Notes under the pieces: model-generated | Told to the model about the DNA's origin: nothing | Seen by the model: only the letters and a program-made list of their open reading frames with translations | Database searches by the model: none | From: Cercophora sp. LCS_1 | Lineage: Eukaryota > Ascomycota > Sordariomycetes > Sordariales > Lasiosphaeriaceae | Assembly: GCA_036250225.1 (NCBI GenBank) | Contig: JAPZLL010000024.1 | Location: 124,001 to 188,000 of the forward strand | Reading direction: 5' to 3' | DNA length: 64,000 nucleotides | Program-made: the position numbers and the translations under genes | Part shown: piece after piece, positions 19,913 to 33,252 of the stretch | Layout: each line of letters opens with the position of its first letter | How positions within the stretch are numbered: position 1 is the first letter of the stretch

Positions 19913-22069
19913 TCAATATAATGTGATCTCCTGAACCCATGTTTCCAAAACCCCTTTGATCGGCCCCGCGTGAACTATCCAAATCAAGGTCAACCGCCCC
20001 AAGACTTTGGTACCCGTTGTCAGAGGGCCCAACACGATCAACCAAGATGGCGCGGATGCACCTCCCAACATCGGCGACCCCGCACACTTCCAAGAGGAGA
20101 AGAAACGCCACTCTCGGCACAACCATGAGCTCTGCTCGCCTGTGAGCTGCATACGGACTCCATAACAACCGATGTCTCCATCGAGCCTCCTCGGCAAGAG
20201 GACAATCCGCTCCTGAACACCGATGTGCCGTCGTGGAGCCATCATCCCACGTGGACTCGGCTATAGCGCAATCAAGCCTGAACCAGAACTCGTTGTCGGG
20301 AAGTTTCTGTCCGGGAAGCCGTTTCATATTCAAGCGGTATCCATTCGCACATGTAAACCAGGTGTAGGGTATCAGTGGCGCTCGTAGCTTCAGGAATCCG
20401 GCGGACACCTGTCCATACTGGTTTCCGCCTTGCGTTGGATACTGACTTCTACCAGCTCGAGGAGTGCCATGGGGTTGTTGTTCATGTCGACGTGGAGGTT
20501 TCTGATCTCGTGTCCGCCGTGGATGGAAGCTCGGAGTGATATATTGTGCCGAGCATGCTCCACCACCGAGTTTCCTTTCGTCCAAGCTCTGCGTTCTGGG
20601 ACGCCCTAGCTTTGGTCCATGGGTCTTGGTCCGGGTTTGCTGCTACAGCGGTGCCGCCAGGGTCGGCGGGTGTCAAGGGGCCTTCCCCCGTAAACTCGAG
20701 AAACCCCACACAAGTGTTGTAGATACTCCAGCCTAGGCCCAAACTCTGGATACACCGGTGCCGCCAAAGGCCTGATACGGAGCTCGTGGTGATGCCCCGC
20801 GACCCGAAAAGTGAAGCCATCTTCGCTACCACACCTGCCAGAGCTACCAGCCTGTCTGTTGCCACTGCAAGAAGCCTGGAGGCAAAGTTTTGAACCACGT
20901 TTGCCCAATGAGCAGGATGCGTGTCATGACGCTGTTGGCGGGCACCAGAGATCCCAAGGTCTCCCAGGTAAGGAAATGTGAGATGGCGAGCCCCGCCACA
21001 TGTGCACGTCGTTCCAGCACCGCATTTCCACTCAATGTCGTCTTCTTTGAACTTCACGAACCGCCGAGAAAGATACTCCTCTTGATATGTCCAGGCTCTC
21101 AAGTCGATTGGGTCCTCCGACTTGTGGACGGATTCGAACCGTATGGCCCGGTCACGTCCGCAGGTACTCTGGGCCGCTATACACCGAGCTGCTGAGCCAA
21201 GGGGAAGGCCAGTGTTGAAAGACCGAGCTAACACGGAACTTGGCGGCAAGAATCCGCTGTGGCAGGAAGTGGAAGAAGCGGCAATCAGCGTCAGCCTTAC
21301 GCGGTGGTAGACCGTTCCCATCTTTGCTGATTCTATTTCCCAATCCTCCTTACTACCCTACACGATACACAAAGAATCAATCCAAAGATAAAGGATCCCA
21401 AGGCAGCGGCGTATTAAGACAGCATCTTGAAGGGTTCTCGGGAGGTTGGAAACCCGGAAACCACGCTTGAATGTGTCCGCCGTCGACGTCGTTGTCATGA
21501 GATTGGGTGTCTTGGCTAATTCATCCTTGCTGCCCCAACAGTAGCTCAGGGCGACGTAATTCCCCGCCATACTTGGTGGGTTGAACTTTGTTAAAACCAC
21601 AACTTCATCCTGAATTTCCAGGATTCTTTGCGGCCAGTGAAAGTGTTGCCCATGTTGACATGGGCGAGGACGGCGACGGCCCAAAAAAAAACGGGGTGAC
21701 TCCAGCAATGAAGGCTTGACATGGACCATGGAACTGAATTAGCGGCCTGTAGTATGTTGGATTCTGAATCTGTGGTTTGAAATGCACAATGGCTACCGAA
21801 ACCGCCCTGCAGAGCGCACAGCCTTGATTCCCAGATGTCTTGACCTTGTCGATGATGGGGTACTTCCTGAGGGGTCTGCCTCCGATGTTCGTCATGAAAT
21901 TTTCACATCGCCTGCAGAGACTGAGTTCCTTGAACGATTCCCATGCCAGTCCCGACTGAGGCGGAAACTTTTCGAGGAAGTGACGAGTGAAATCATCGTA
22001 GCTCGTCCTTTCGCCCAACACCCACTGCACTATCGACTCGACCTCTTCATCGGACCAGGATGGGTCCAT
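19913..22069 (-). pseudogene. HET-domain protein, broken by stop and frameshifts
   Basis: Read on the minus strand from ATG 22069, the pieces line up with the intact HET gene at 56294. An N-terminal block (FPPQSGLAWESFKELSLC) comes first. Then comes the HET domain (YVALSYCWG, LPRTLQDAVL, LWIDSLCIV). The stop at 21358-21360 follows, and the domain resumes in the same frame (KEDWEIESAKMG, IAASSTSCHSGFLP, AWTYQEEYLSRRFVKF). Later blocks (FRLDCAIAESTW, HRCSGADCPL) lie in another frame near 20300. The TAG replaces the nearly invariant Gln of CIVQD, as a CAG-to-TAG change would. A frame change also occurs around an A9 run at 21683-21691, and at least one more near 20550. HET proteins trigger incompatibility reactions, and decay of paralogs is common. 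Confidence 0.75.
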
Positions 22070-22602
22070 TTTGGTGAACACAAGGGTGGGAGCAAAGGGC
22101 GGGGTTGGGGTGGGAAAGAACGCATCGGAGAATGTCGTGGACCGGGACTCCCTGATTTGATGGCCGGCAGTCGCGGACATGGCCTCGTTGCATGCATGAT
22201 GGGAAGGAGTGAGCCAGTCAAAATGAGCAGAATCACGGAGTCGCGCCAGCCAATGGGTTTCGGCTCTGGTGGTCTGCATGTTCCCCACCTCAGCCCAACC
22301 GACATGGGACAAGGATGTGGGTTGTTCTTGTCATCACTGTGCGAACAAAACGCTCCCAGACGAACATCGTGGAATTGAAGAAGCAGATAATAATGTTGAT
22401 AATAATGTTGACATGGTGGGAGATTCAAAACACCCTTAGAACTCCCGGACAAAGATCCTTGCCATATGTCCGACTATCGGAACTGGTATCATGGGCCACT
22501 AATATGACCAAAGGCAATTTTCCCGTCCACCCTCGACACGCCGCAGCAAGAGCAAAAGGACAGACCCACCCACCCCCTCATGTTCGAGTACCTCCTCTCT
22601 CC

Positions 22603-23892
22603 TCACATTGGGCTCTCAGTCGAGCCGTTAGCCCCGCCGTTGGCCTTTGCATACTTGATGCCACAAGCGTTGCAGAGTGTGTGCATGCCATCGGGGCCCC
22701 TCCGCCACTCAGTGCTCTCGGTGCGCTCGCACCAGTGGCACATGCCTGCCGGGTTTCGCGCCGGCAACGTCCTCTGCTTGCGTTACCGTCAGCCGCTGCC
22801 GGTTGTCTTAAGGTATCGTGGTGTGTAAGGGCTTGTGCAGGGCGATGCCGACAGAAGGGAACGGGAAACGCACCTTGGGCTTGCCAAGTGCCTTCTTCCT
22901 GGCAAGACGCTCCGCTACCGGCGTCAATGAAGCTGACGCAGAGTCGACCGGACACTGGTCTTGGTCTTCCGCCTGGGCTGCGGCCATCAACTGGCGGTGC
23001 ATCTCGGCTTGCAGGGCAAACTCCCTGTTCGCGGCTTGGGTCTCCCTGATGATACAGCCCATGACTTCGAGATTCGACTTCGCAATGGAAGCGAGGAGGA
23101 TCAGGTCCGAGGATGTGTCCTCGGAGGGCAGGATCCAGCGCAACTGGCTGGCACTGTCGGGATACTGATTGCGTTTAATCGATCTCCCTACGGGTGGTGG
23201 GTCAGCACCAGACCTCAATGCCGAATATCGCATGGATAGGGAAAGGTCCATGGGAATGTGGGTAAGTCAACAACCCCGGGATTTAGCCAGAGAAGCACTT
23301 ACACCAGCAGGCGACCTGACACATCAATCGCACCGCGTCTGACACCTACAACCATCAGCCTGACCCGTCACCACGATACCATACTCACCCACTCGAGCGC
23401 TTCGTCATATTCCTTCCAAATATCAAGTTGTTCCTCCAGTACATCCCCAGGCAGGAGCGGCGGCAAATGTCGCAGTCCGGCGACGGGCACAGGCTGGACC
23501 CGGGTGTTGATCATCCGAATGGGCCCAGAGAAGTCGTGCACTACCTCGATGCCGGGCGTCATCGGGGTCATGACCAGCGTCTCGCCCCGCCTGGTAACTG
23601 ACGACGCGGGCACGTTCGGTGCAAACTCAACCTGTATGCCACCGGGTGGCAAGGCAAAAGGATTGTTTGGCATCGTCGGCATGGGATCGATGTGCTCCTT
23701 AGCCTCCCGCTGGTCCCGCTCCCACATTTCCCTTACGGAGTTGTCCAGCTCCTGAAACGATGGCAACGTCACTTTCTGTGCGGCCGGCCGCTGTTGCGCT
23801 TGCTGTTGCGCTTCCGGCTGGGGCTCCGGCTGGGGAGCCGGCCGGAGCTCTTGGTAGACGTTGGCAGACGGGTGGCTGCACGGGATGTACAT
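22603..23892 (-). CDS. GATA-type zinc finger transcription factor
   Basis: A four-exon model on the minus strand: 23892-23389, 23345-23303, 23187-22874 and 22773-22603, giving 343 aa. Introns of 43, 115 and 100 nt have GTGAGT, GTAAGT and GTGCGT donors. Branch sites are CTGAT, GCTGAC and GCTGAC, and acceptors are TAG, TAG and CAG; phases agree. Near the C-terminus is a single GATA finger, CHWC-x18-CNAC, with EWRRGPDG and TLCNACGIKYAK: the fungal IVb type (C-x2-C-x18-C-x2-C) seen in NsdD/SUB-1- and WC-type factors. The N-terminal part has a Gln/Pro-rich stretch and no PAS domain I can see. It probably acts in the nucleus on GATA sites. The start ATG is the first that avoids low-quality upstream sequence. 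Confidence 0.7.
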
Positions 23893-26800
23893 GGCGACGA
23901 CACGAAGTCCGGCCACTGGTAGATGACCTGAGACGTTGTGGAACGAGAGGATCGACAGATAACGACTGCCGACTGGCAAGCCTTGTGGAACGAAAGCAAA
24001 CCGACAAATCGACAGCGTGATGGATGAAAGCGACGATGGATCCAAAACACGAGAGCGAGGAGGAGAGGTGGATAAGATTCCAGGCCGACAGAAAGCCTGG
24101 GGAAACACAGAACCCCCATCGACCCAGTTATATTCGGCTCCCTTCTCCGCCCCTGGTGTGAACGTGCCAGACCTCCAAGATTTCGCGGGGCCCGGCCTCA
24201 CCCACGCCACCACTACCACCCTTCCTTACGGGACTTCCACGACGACCAGAGACGAAAAAGCAAAGAGACAAGTTGTGCAAAACGGCAAGCAACAAATGCG
24301 TCATGCAAATCCCATCACCCATCCACACCACGCAAAAGCGGTCACGACGGTCAGTCCTCACGCGGCCCACGTCCAGCAGAGGCTTCATAGAGCTTGTCGA
24401 GCCGCCGGGGCGTCTGCGCCCAGACTTCCAGGAATGGATCGGCACTGCGGGCTTCGGACGGACCCTCACCACGTCGCACCACGTCGCACCGTCAAGAGCG
24501 ACCGTAAACGGGGGGCTCTGCGCAACGGGTACCGAACCCGCCCTTGTCCGTAATTGCCTCCGCCGCAGCAACGCAAAAGATATCGGGGGACACCAACCCC
24601 GGGCCTCGCCCGGCCTCGGTAACCGATGAGGCGAGCGCCCGAAATGGTGTTGGCCTTGAGTGCTCCGTCTTGCTCGCCGACACGTTGACGCCTCCTCCGA
24701 CTAGCCATGTCTCTCAATTAATATGTCTTCTCACATTTGATGGCGTTTTCGACCCCTCTCGCAGCTGGCCGACCAATCATTTATGCAGCACACCCCTCCT
24801 CCTCCCTTGCTCTTCCCAACGCGCCATTGGTTGCTCTGCTTTTTCCACCCTCAACCAAAGTCGAATGTGCAGTTCTCCGAACGCCACATGCATCGACGCA
24901 AGCAGCAGACGCAACGAGCTAAACCAGCACGAACGCAGCAACATGCAACTCTTTGCCTTTCCAAAGACAAGCCGAAAACGCTTCTTCGTCTTGGCTCTGT
25001 CCGGGTCCCCAACATTTCCAGGTTGCGTGATCCCCCCTCCGTAAATTGTTGAGCCTTGATTCTGCGACAGCACCCTGAGTGCGCTAGCAGGAGTGAAGGC
25101 ACAGACAGTCCAGACCAGAGAGGTCCTTGCTGTGCACGAGGCGCCTCTGCGTGAGAGGCTACAAGCCAAATCAACGGTGCGGCCCAGATGCCCCCAACTG
25201 AAGGCACCGCATTGCAACCAACATGAATGCCCGCAGCCAGAAGCCCCCGCAGCCACCGGTCAAAAAGCCCCGGCTGCCCTCCCCGACCAGAGAGGAACGC
25301 TGGTCCGGTTCTGGGTTAGCTCACCGGTGGATGGGCTTGCGGGCTTGCGGGCTTGCGGGCTTGCGGGCGCCAGTTTCCCGCATGTGCGCTGCTCACTTGA
25401 CCAGAATGACCCTAGTCTTGGACCCCAATCCCCAAGGCCCCCTTGGACCGTGGCGGGGTTCCACTATGGATCTGTGGATGGCCTACGAATAATCGATCCC
25501 AGAGTCCGGGACAGGGGCCAAGGGGATCGGACAATGATGATGCGATTTTGACATGAGATCAGGAGTAGCGTCAGCAATCTGAGATCGCGCGCGTACTGTA
25601 CCCCGGTAAAAAAAAAAAAACGTCAATTGTAGGGCGGTCGGTCGGCGGGAGATCGATGCAGGGCAAATCACTCAGCCAGTGTCCGCCCTGGTTCCAGCTT
25701 TGCGATTTGCGAGAAAAATTCCCGAGGTCCCGCCAAGCAACGTTCTCCCACTCCCCGTGGAGATAACAGCCCAGTGAGATAACGGCGCGGAGATTGGGCA
25801 GAGATGTTGAATCCGAAGAACATCGAATCTGGGTTGGACTCATTGCACTCAAATTCGGGACATTGACGAACAAAAAGACAAATCGATTCCTCTTTGTCCA
25901 AAACCATTGCCTGGAAGCGCTTTTCATTGATCCATCCAAAACATTCAATCTCCAGCAGCCATAGTCGACCCACAAAGCACCATCTAGAGGGGTATCTGGA
26001 ACGCCTGTACCGGGCCCAATGCCAATGCCACACTTGCCCGGGCGACATAGCCGCAGCGCCAGACCGTGATGATGCTCGAAAAAAAAAAACGCCGTGAATC
26101 CTAAATCATCCCATTACCATGATTGCATAATTCAGCCAACTCCCATTCCCACGTCCGCCGTCTCTTACTGAGAGAACCAAGCCTTCGCGGAAGGGAGTTT
26201 GACGGAGCTCTTGTTCACCCCGTCACCGCGGTCCTGAGGACGTCGGATCATGCTCTCCCAAGGGCACGGTGGCCTGGGCAGGCATTGGCCGCAGAGCAGT
26301 TCTCCACTGTGTTGACTTTCAGGCTTTGGGCCACCAGATTGCACGCAGCGAACTAACCGATATTCGAAGTCGGTGACATTGGGTGAACAACGAAGGCCCG
26401 AAAGGGAGTATTCCGGACACCACCTATTTGCAATCCAGCGGTAATGGCCGCACGAGAGCTCTCTCTGACATGAAATGTCAGTCGCAAAAGCATTGACGCA
26501 AGTAACCAGGTCTTACCTGAGTATATCCGCACATGTTGCTGGTGGTCTTGGTGATGGGCTTGAGCCTGGTTGGTTGCAAGGTAACCTGAATGTGCTGGGG
26601 TTGCTGTGAGAGTCTGCGGTGATGATACTTAGAAATAAGCAGTTGACGGACGAAAAGAGGGGATCGTTGGGCATTCTTGTATCAGTGATCAACGAGCCTG
26701 GGAAGGAGACACCCATCTCACAGAGCCCCGCTCAGGCTACCTCTCCCGGGAACGTGATTGCACGAGCAGGGCCGAGACTGCATGGAGTGCTCAGCTTCTG

Positions 26801-29551
26801 GGGGCACCTCGACCTTTCTGGTAGTCTGGCTGCATGGCGTGCAGAGACCATCAAGGGCCGTGAACACGCCGCCGTGAAAACGCCCTTGTCACACTCAAAC
26901 AACCCGAGTTGGGCGAGAATCCCCGAAGGTTGCTGACCCTCGCGAGGCGGTCCGCATTCGAGCCCATCCTCGGACGCACTGGCGGCTGGCATGGCTTGTG
27001 GGCTTGGGCACCACCGTCAATCGAAATGACACGGGGAACGCCCGGCCGCTTGAAACGGTTGGGTGCTCCGCCGCAAGACGACTAGGGGTCCGATTCTGGA
27101 GGCTTGGGGTTCCAGATACCGTCACGGCCATTGCGCTGTCATTTGCTTGATCCCGATCTCGCGCATCGGATTCGACCAACCTCGAGTGTAGCTGTCAAAG
27201 CCAATCGAATGCCGACTTCTCAATTCTTGGCCCGAATCCGTCTTGTTGGTTGCAGGCCGAGCAAACATGCGATGTAACTCTGTCAGATATCAGATTTGCC
27301 GTCGAGGTTGTGTCCAGCCAACTCAGGACAGGGGGTGAACGCTGCTGGCAAGCAAGGGAGCGAAGCTGGGCTTGGCGGTTCTTGCCCCACCTCGTGTCCC
27401 ACCCTGCCCCATGAGGTGTAAACTGCCACTGTCCCGGATTGTTGAACCCAAGCAAGCAAGCCAGGGCCCAAGGTGACAGCCGGGTAACGGCATTGTCCCC
27501 GATCTGGAGCCAACCAGTCATGGTATGGACTCGCTGCAGGCCATCGTGAACGTTCGTGGGAGGATTGCCTGTGGGGGACGAGACGCCCTTCTCATGTGCT
27601 GCAGGTCGCGACCGATCAGGACACCCACAGGCCGCTGGCCTGGGAGCACAAGGAAAATGGAAATATGACTCAACGTGAGGGGAGGATACATATGTCTTTC
27701 CTGTTAGTTGCTTAGCTGCCTGTCAGGAAATTCTCTGATCTTGCGTCTCCATGGTCAGAAGTTTGCCTGGATGGTCGATGTGCAGAAGTGAGGCTTTCGG
27801 GCGTGATTCGTGACGTCACGACGCGCTTTGTCATCACGATGGATGGACCACTGGAAAGGATGGGGAAGCAGCTGCGACGAGAGCGACGCCTTTTTGTGAA
27901 TCTATCTGGAAAGGTGTGGTGCAAGGGAACCAGGATGACGACGACATGATGCCGTGGTGATGGACACCACCTCAAAGCCCAAACCGAAAGATGGTGAGCA
28001 GTGAGACAGACGAGTGAAGCATGCAGGCTGAACCACCCACCCTATGACGAATTAGCATGTCAAATGCGAGGGCCAGATGCGACCGAGCGCAGATGGCTGA
28101 GCGTCGAGGAGAATGCCAGAGGCTCGAGCTTCAAGGATAGGGGCGGGCGACCCCAGATCCAAGGAGGGAAGGTGGGACTGCTCTGGAGCCTTGACCGCAA
28201 CACCAAGTCAGTTGGAAGCTTAATCCAACGTCAACAATGGGAAGGAACAACCGCAATTGAGGGTAAGCATGTTCAATTGTCGCTGTGTTTGACTTTGGAG
28301 ATGCAATGCGAAATTCCAAGGTCGCTTGGCCCTTCCTATCAGCGCGCATGCCCGTCTCCGACGGCGCCAGACCCCCCGCACCGCATTCCGACGCGTCAAG
28401 GCTCGTATATGCCACACACTCTTGACTGTGGCGTTCCCCCCTCGACCGCAATTGTTCCATGACCGCCACCTCGCAGACACGATGCACGAATGCCGCAGAG
28501 GGGTTACATCGTCACCTCCCAGCAGCGGCAGCGGCAGCGGCTCCCGGCGGTACGCACACCCTCCCAAGATCGCGACGACGGAGCGATATCACAACTGATG
28601 TCGGACCCGCCACCACGGACGAACTGGTCGCCATTGAGTCGACAACCTTCTAGACCACCACAGCCAGCAATGGAAACATTGCATTGCGCTCTTTGGAAGT
28701 TGACATTAGCTCGCGGCGTCCTGATCCGGCTACGACTATTTTTAGGCGGCACATCGTTTTGCCGGTGTCGGCAGAATTGTGTCGACCAGACACCCAGCAC
28801 TCCAGGTCTCGCTCCGTCCCACCGCCATTGCCGTCATCAATTTCGACCGAAGCAAGCTTTTTCTCGAGCTCCCGTCAAATCACGAACCGCAGTGTTCGCC
28901 AAGCCCTATCTGCTCGCCTTGGCCTGCACTCCGGCCAGCATGGCATCACTGTTTCAATGCTGCCTAGGTGGACGGGCCAACTCGTGCACAACAGCTACCA
29001 CTCTATCTCGGTGGATTGGGAAATCTCAAGGTTAGCACCGGCAAACCGGAACTTGGTAGCATTAAACAGCAAATCAGCACCCCTGACTCCGTGATCTGTT
29101 TCCCGGAGCACGGACAACTCCCCAAGGTCCCTCTTCCTTCCCGTCTGCGAGAGCGCGGCGTGCTGGGGAGAAAAGGATCGGATCACTCGGCAATGGTGGA
29201 CAACGGCATTGAATGGGAAAGGCTTGATTGACTTATGCTATCGAGCAAGAAAATAATGTTCAAGAAAAGAGAGAAAGAAGAGCCGACTTTTCGGAAGCCA
29301 GCCCATCCCATCGTCCCCGGGACCCCCGCGGGCGCTCAAGCGTCCCACCCACTATGTACAGATTCCCCAGGGCCCGAAGGCACGGACCGGCAGTCCGTTT
29401 TGGTCCCCCGACCACCTCCGCATGCCCAGTTCGCTCCTGGAAGACGACTAGAGCAGCCGCCTAAACATGCGGCCTAATGCAATAGGATTACCAGCCTCGA
29501 CTACCACTCCTACCACTCCTGTCCTCCCGCGCCAAGCTCGCCCTGAGGCGC
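23893..29551. other. Long stretch without a supportable gene
   Basis: 5.7 kb in which every open frame is short or overlaps others of equal quality. No family motif, signal peptide or consistent intron set was found. It holds an 8-bp tandem repeat at 25333-25368, an A-run near 25608-25620 and another near 26079-26089. It may contain long leaders, non-coding RNA, or genes too diverged to see by eye. Confidence 0.45.
25333..25368. repeat. 8-bp tandem repeat, about 4.5 copies
   Basis: The unit GGGCTTGC occurs four times in a row, followed by a partial GGGC. It is a simple minisatellite-like slippage repeat in non-coding DNA. Confidence 0.9.
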
Positions 29552-30286
29552 TTATTTGCACTGCTTCCAGTTGAGCTTCACGTTGAGCTGCTGGCCCAAC
29601 CCGATGGTGGCATCGTCGTTGGTGACCTCGCCGCTCGCCGTGCTGTTTGTGCTGGTGAGCGCAATGCGGTTGTTGATGTTGAGGATGCCATTGGCACCGC
29701 ACGGCGACCAGATGTAGCTGGCAGTGGGGATCTTGTCGTTCTTGGTGTAGACCTGGCCGCCGGCCCAGATGCCGCCGCCCTGGATCGAGGTCTGGGTGGT
29801 GGTGGTCGCCTGGGCGTCCTGGCTGAAGTAGTAGGTGCTGTAGAAGGTGCCGGTGACGCCCTGGTCGAGCTGGGCGTAGCCGTGGTATGTGCTGTCAAGG
29901 ACAGCGAACTGGAAGCCCGAGGGGTACTTGAGGGTCAAGTGGAGCTGGCAGTTCTTGGACTTGAGGGTCGGGCTGACGCCGGGCCCGATGTAGGTCTGGA
30001 ACTGATCAAAGCCAAAGGTCACGACCTAGGAGCCAGGTCAGCGTCTGTGTCACTCATATCGTCGATGGGAAATGCTTACAGTCTTGTCGGGGGAGATGGA
30101 AGTCGACACGCTGTTCTGGGGGCAGCCGCTGCCAGAGAATCTGGTGGCAATGATCTGAATCTCCTTGGGGTCGGGCTGGTCAGCCCAGGCCTCAGTGCCG
30201 ATGCCGGGGCCGTTGAGGGCGGGGTTGTCAAGGGGAGCCGCAAGGGCAAGGGCGGGGAGGATGAAAGCGGCGACGGCGGAACGCAT
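29552..30286 (-). CDS. Secreted DUF4360 family protein
   Basis: Two exons on the minus strand, 30286-30080 and 30025-29552, encode 226 aa. The intron (GTAAGC...CTCCTAG, 54 nt) is phase 0. The N-terminus MRSAVAAFILPALALAAP is a signal peptide. The mature part carries the blocks of the fungal DUF4360 family: FSGSGCPQNSVSTSIS, GPGVSPTLKSKNCQLHLTL, YPSGFQFAV, YHGYAQLDQGVTG, YYFS and SPCGANG, ending in VKLNWKQC. Four conserved cysteines probably form disulfides. Family members are secreted proteins of unknown function found in many ascomycetes. The length matches the family (about 210-230 aa), so the gene looks intact. Confidence 0.85.
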
Positions 30287-33252
30287 TTTGATGAGTGTCA
30301 AGAGGGACTGTTGGGCGTTGTTGATGCGGGAGTTTGGAGATGATGAAGACCGAAGCTGCTATGCTGTGGAGGGCTGATGGCTTGATGGGTGAGAGAGAAA
30401 GGAGGACGATTCCGTCGTGGCAGCCCCGTGCTTTATACCCGGAGTCGACTTGATGTTCCTGGCTGATGTCGCGATGTCCCTCGCGCTCCCCGGAAACGAG
30501 GACGCAGATTTTCGGCAGCGGAGGCAAAGTGCACCTGCGAGAAGTCGTCTTGGCGGCCATGGGCCTGGAGTCGTTAATTTGCAGGCCAGATTGCTCAACG
30601 TCCTTCCGACCTCCCTGATGCCATCGCTCGATGCGTCCTTTGGCCTCGGAAGCAATTGGCTGCTTGGCGATCCCTGGCCATCGTCGTCGTTTACTCACGG
30701 TAAAGGCCGAAAGAGGGTCGAGACAGTGATTCTGACCTTCTCAGCCTCCATGGTCGCAGTACGCGAATTTGCGGTTGAAGTGAGGATAAATGAAACACAT
30801 ATTGGGGCGGCCCACGGCGCTCTTATGGGCTCGCCTCAACAGGGCAAATCATCCCGACAAGTCGCCGCGCCGAGACCCCGGCCGCCCCTATCCCATCTCC
30901 CCCTCCTCGCCCTCACCTCCACCAATTCGCACACCGGGATGGGCCTCGGCAGCCCGCGAATCTTTTTATAGCAACCCGTCTCCAGATTTTGGACATGTTC
31001 CCTGACGTCTAACCTGTTTGCAGATCGGATCGAGGCCGACTCGTCGATATTGACGTCGTATTGGCGATGTGGTCACCACACAGCTCTGACATCGCTTGAG
31101 CGATCCAGTCTCCGGGGAACTTTCAGGTGGCGATGCGGCGCGGCCACGGACGACAACGGGAGACGAGATCACCCCGTCGACTTCCGCATTGATGCTGTGG
31201 TCTAAGGCTAGACCCGGATAGCCACGGAGGCAGTTCCTCTCTCTGGCTCCCATTCCGTCCGTCGTCGAGGACCCGTCGTTGACCCGAGCCGTCGCAACCA
31301 GGATCCCGGCCAGGGACGCCGCTGGCATCACCAGGCGACTGGGCGCGGGGCTCTGTCGTCGCTACTATTTTTGTGGCGAAGTCAGGGGCCGTAGATTAAG
31401 CTTAATTGACGGGTCACCAGCAGTTTCCCGGAGGGCCGCATGCTGCTGGGATCCGGCAGTGGCGTGTCTGCAGCGCATAGCCTCGTATCACTGCACGCCA
31501 ATATCCCAATGCCCTCATCAGGACCCCTCGGTCACCTGACGCAATTGCAGGAACTCTACGGATTACTCTCTCTCGCAGGTTGCTGTCTATCGCTCACCGC
31601 CATACGTGGATCGACGAGGTTGTCACTCGAGATTGAGCCCGGTTCCTTCGCACAGTCCAAGACGGCAAAATAGGCCAGCTCGCAGATGGACCCTACTGAC
31701 TCCATTCGCAGCTGTCCGCACGTCCGCCCAGCCCCTCGTACGGAGTTGTTGCCGATTCACCCGTGCCGTGTGCAGAGCCGGCTGTCATGGCTGCCCCAGA
31801 TGGTTCCCACAGCCGTGCCTCACACCCTCGACGCAGGGCGTGTGGGAGGGGAGCGCCTCCGGGGTGGCGATTGGTTCCACGAACGAGGCTCTTCTGGATG
31901 CATACCCATTTGCGGGGAGGCGAAAACCCCCGGCGTGGCCATGGGCAACCACCCATCACCACCAGTAATGGTGTGCACTGCGATCGCGGTGGGGGCTTTG
32001 CCTCTGGTGTTGATCACCCCAGACAAAACCCGTTCCCCTCAAGATGGGCACCTTGCTGATCGGCATGCTAGGAGCTTCTTCCCGGGTTTTGGCGTCTTCC
32101 CAAGTCTCCGTCTGACAGCTGGCCACCGATACCACGTAGCGTTCCCACTGACGTGGTATTCCCCAGTTTACTCGGACGAACTGGTCCCGATTCAGGAACT
32201 AACGGGTCCCGAATCCTCAACTCACCTTTGAGGTCCTTCGGCTTGCCATGCATGCCAAACCTTCTCTTACATGAGCTGGTCACATCTTGGTCGACGTTGT
32301 GTGTTGCGTCCGGCCAGCGGGCCCACAGTACCACCCCAGCCAGGAACTCGGGTTCGGCCCCCATCGGAACGGGTGGGATAAACACACTCGTCCCTTTTTA
32401 CACCCGCGCCCCCCTAGAGCACAACACACAAAAAGCGCACACACCCCTCTTCTCGGCTGGCTGGCTGCGATGCGGGCTATCCGTCCCCAGGGCCAGGCCG
32501 GAAAGCCACCAATGTGACGGTTGGATATGGCCGCTGCCGTTCAATATCAGCAAGGTTCCGTGTGGTTAAGGGATAGAGCGGAGAGCGGGGAGCGAAGAGG
32601 ACAGGAATAGGCACAGATAGATGACTGCTATATCGTCAACCCAGGTACAGCTTCGACGCGGGATAGGGTTCAGGACCCCTGGGCACCGGGACGAGAGTCA
32701 CGGGATTCCGGATGTTTGTGTCAACAACGGCGAGGGCATTCCGGTTTTTGTTCAGGCTCAGGGGATGGAACCCGGGCACAAGATGCCAGATGGCCAGGAA
32801 CGGGGGCGGAGGGGAGGTTGGAACGCAACGCCTCCCCCGTACATTGATCCATCCATCTCCTTTTGAGTGGCGGCGCCGCATCGAAGACACCTAGAAGTCC
32901 GCGCCACCTCCGCCGCACCCGGGGCTGCACGCAATCCGGGATACCACCCCGAGCCATGTGTGGCAACCTCGGTGCCTGCTCCCGCACTACTATGCTACAG
33001 CCGACGGGTCGCTGAGACGTAGAAACAAGCTCAGTAGCATCCACAGCGGTTATCCGTCTTCCGCACCTACTATCACAACGTAGCAACGGGAGGACCCCTT
33101 GTTTATATACCCTTTGAAACAAAACCGCTGTTTTATTTTCGGAGATCGGAAGCGACGACATCAAAACACCTCCGCTGTAGCTAGCTATCAAAGAAACCAA
33201 GACTGTTTGAGTATCCAATTGCTGTTTGTCATCTTGTCCACTTCTTTCTTCC
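30287..33252. other. Intergenic, no supported gene
   Basis: About 3 kb between the DUF4360 gene (promoter side) and the 3' end of the methylcitrate synthase gene. Long open frames here conflict with one another and show no family motif. A TATATA motif lies near 33104. Confidence 0.45.

Noticed and set aside
21128..21140. B-box-like GGATTCGAACC (minus-strand tRNA gene?)
   Set aside because: It lies in the HET-domain coding remnant, and no A box or acceptor pairing is found at tRNA distance.
25333..25368. CRISPR-like array
   Set aside because: It is an 8-bp tandem repeat without spacers, in a eukaryotic genome.
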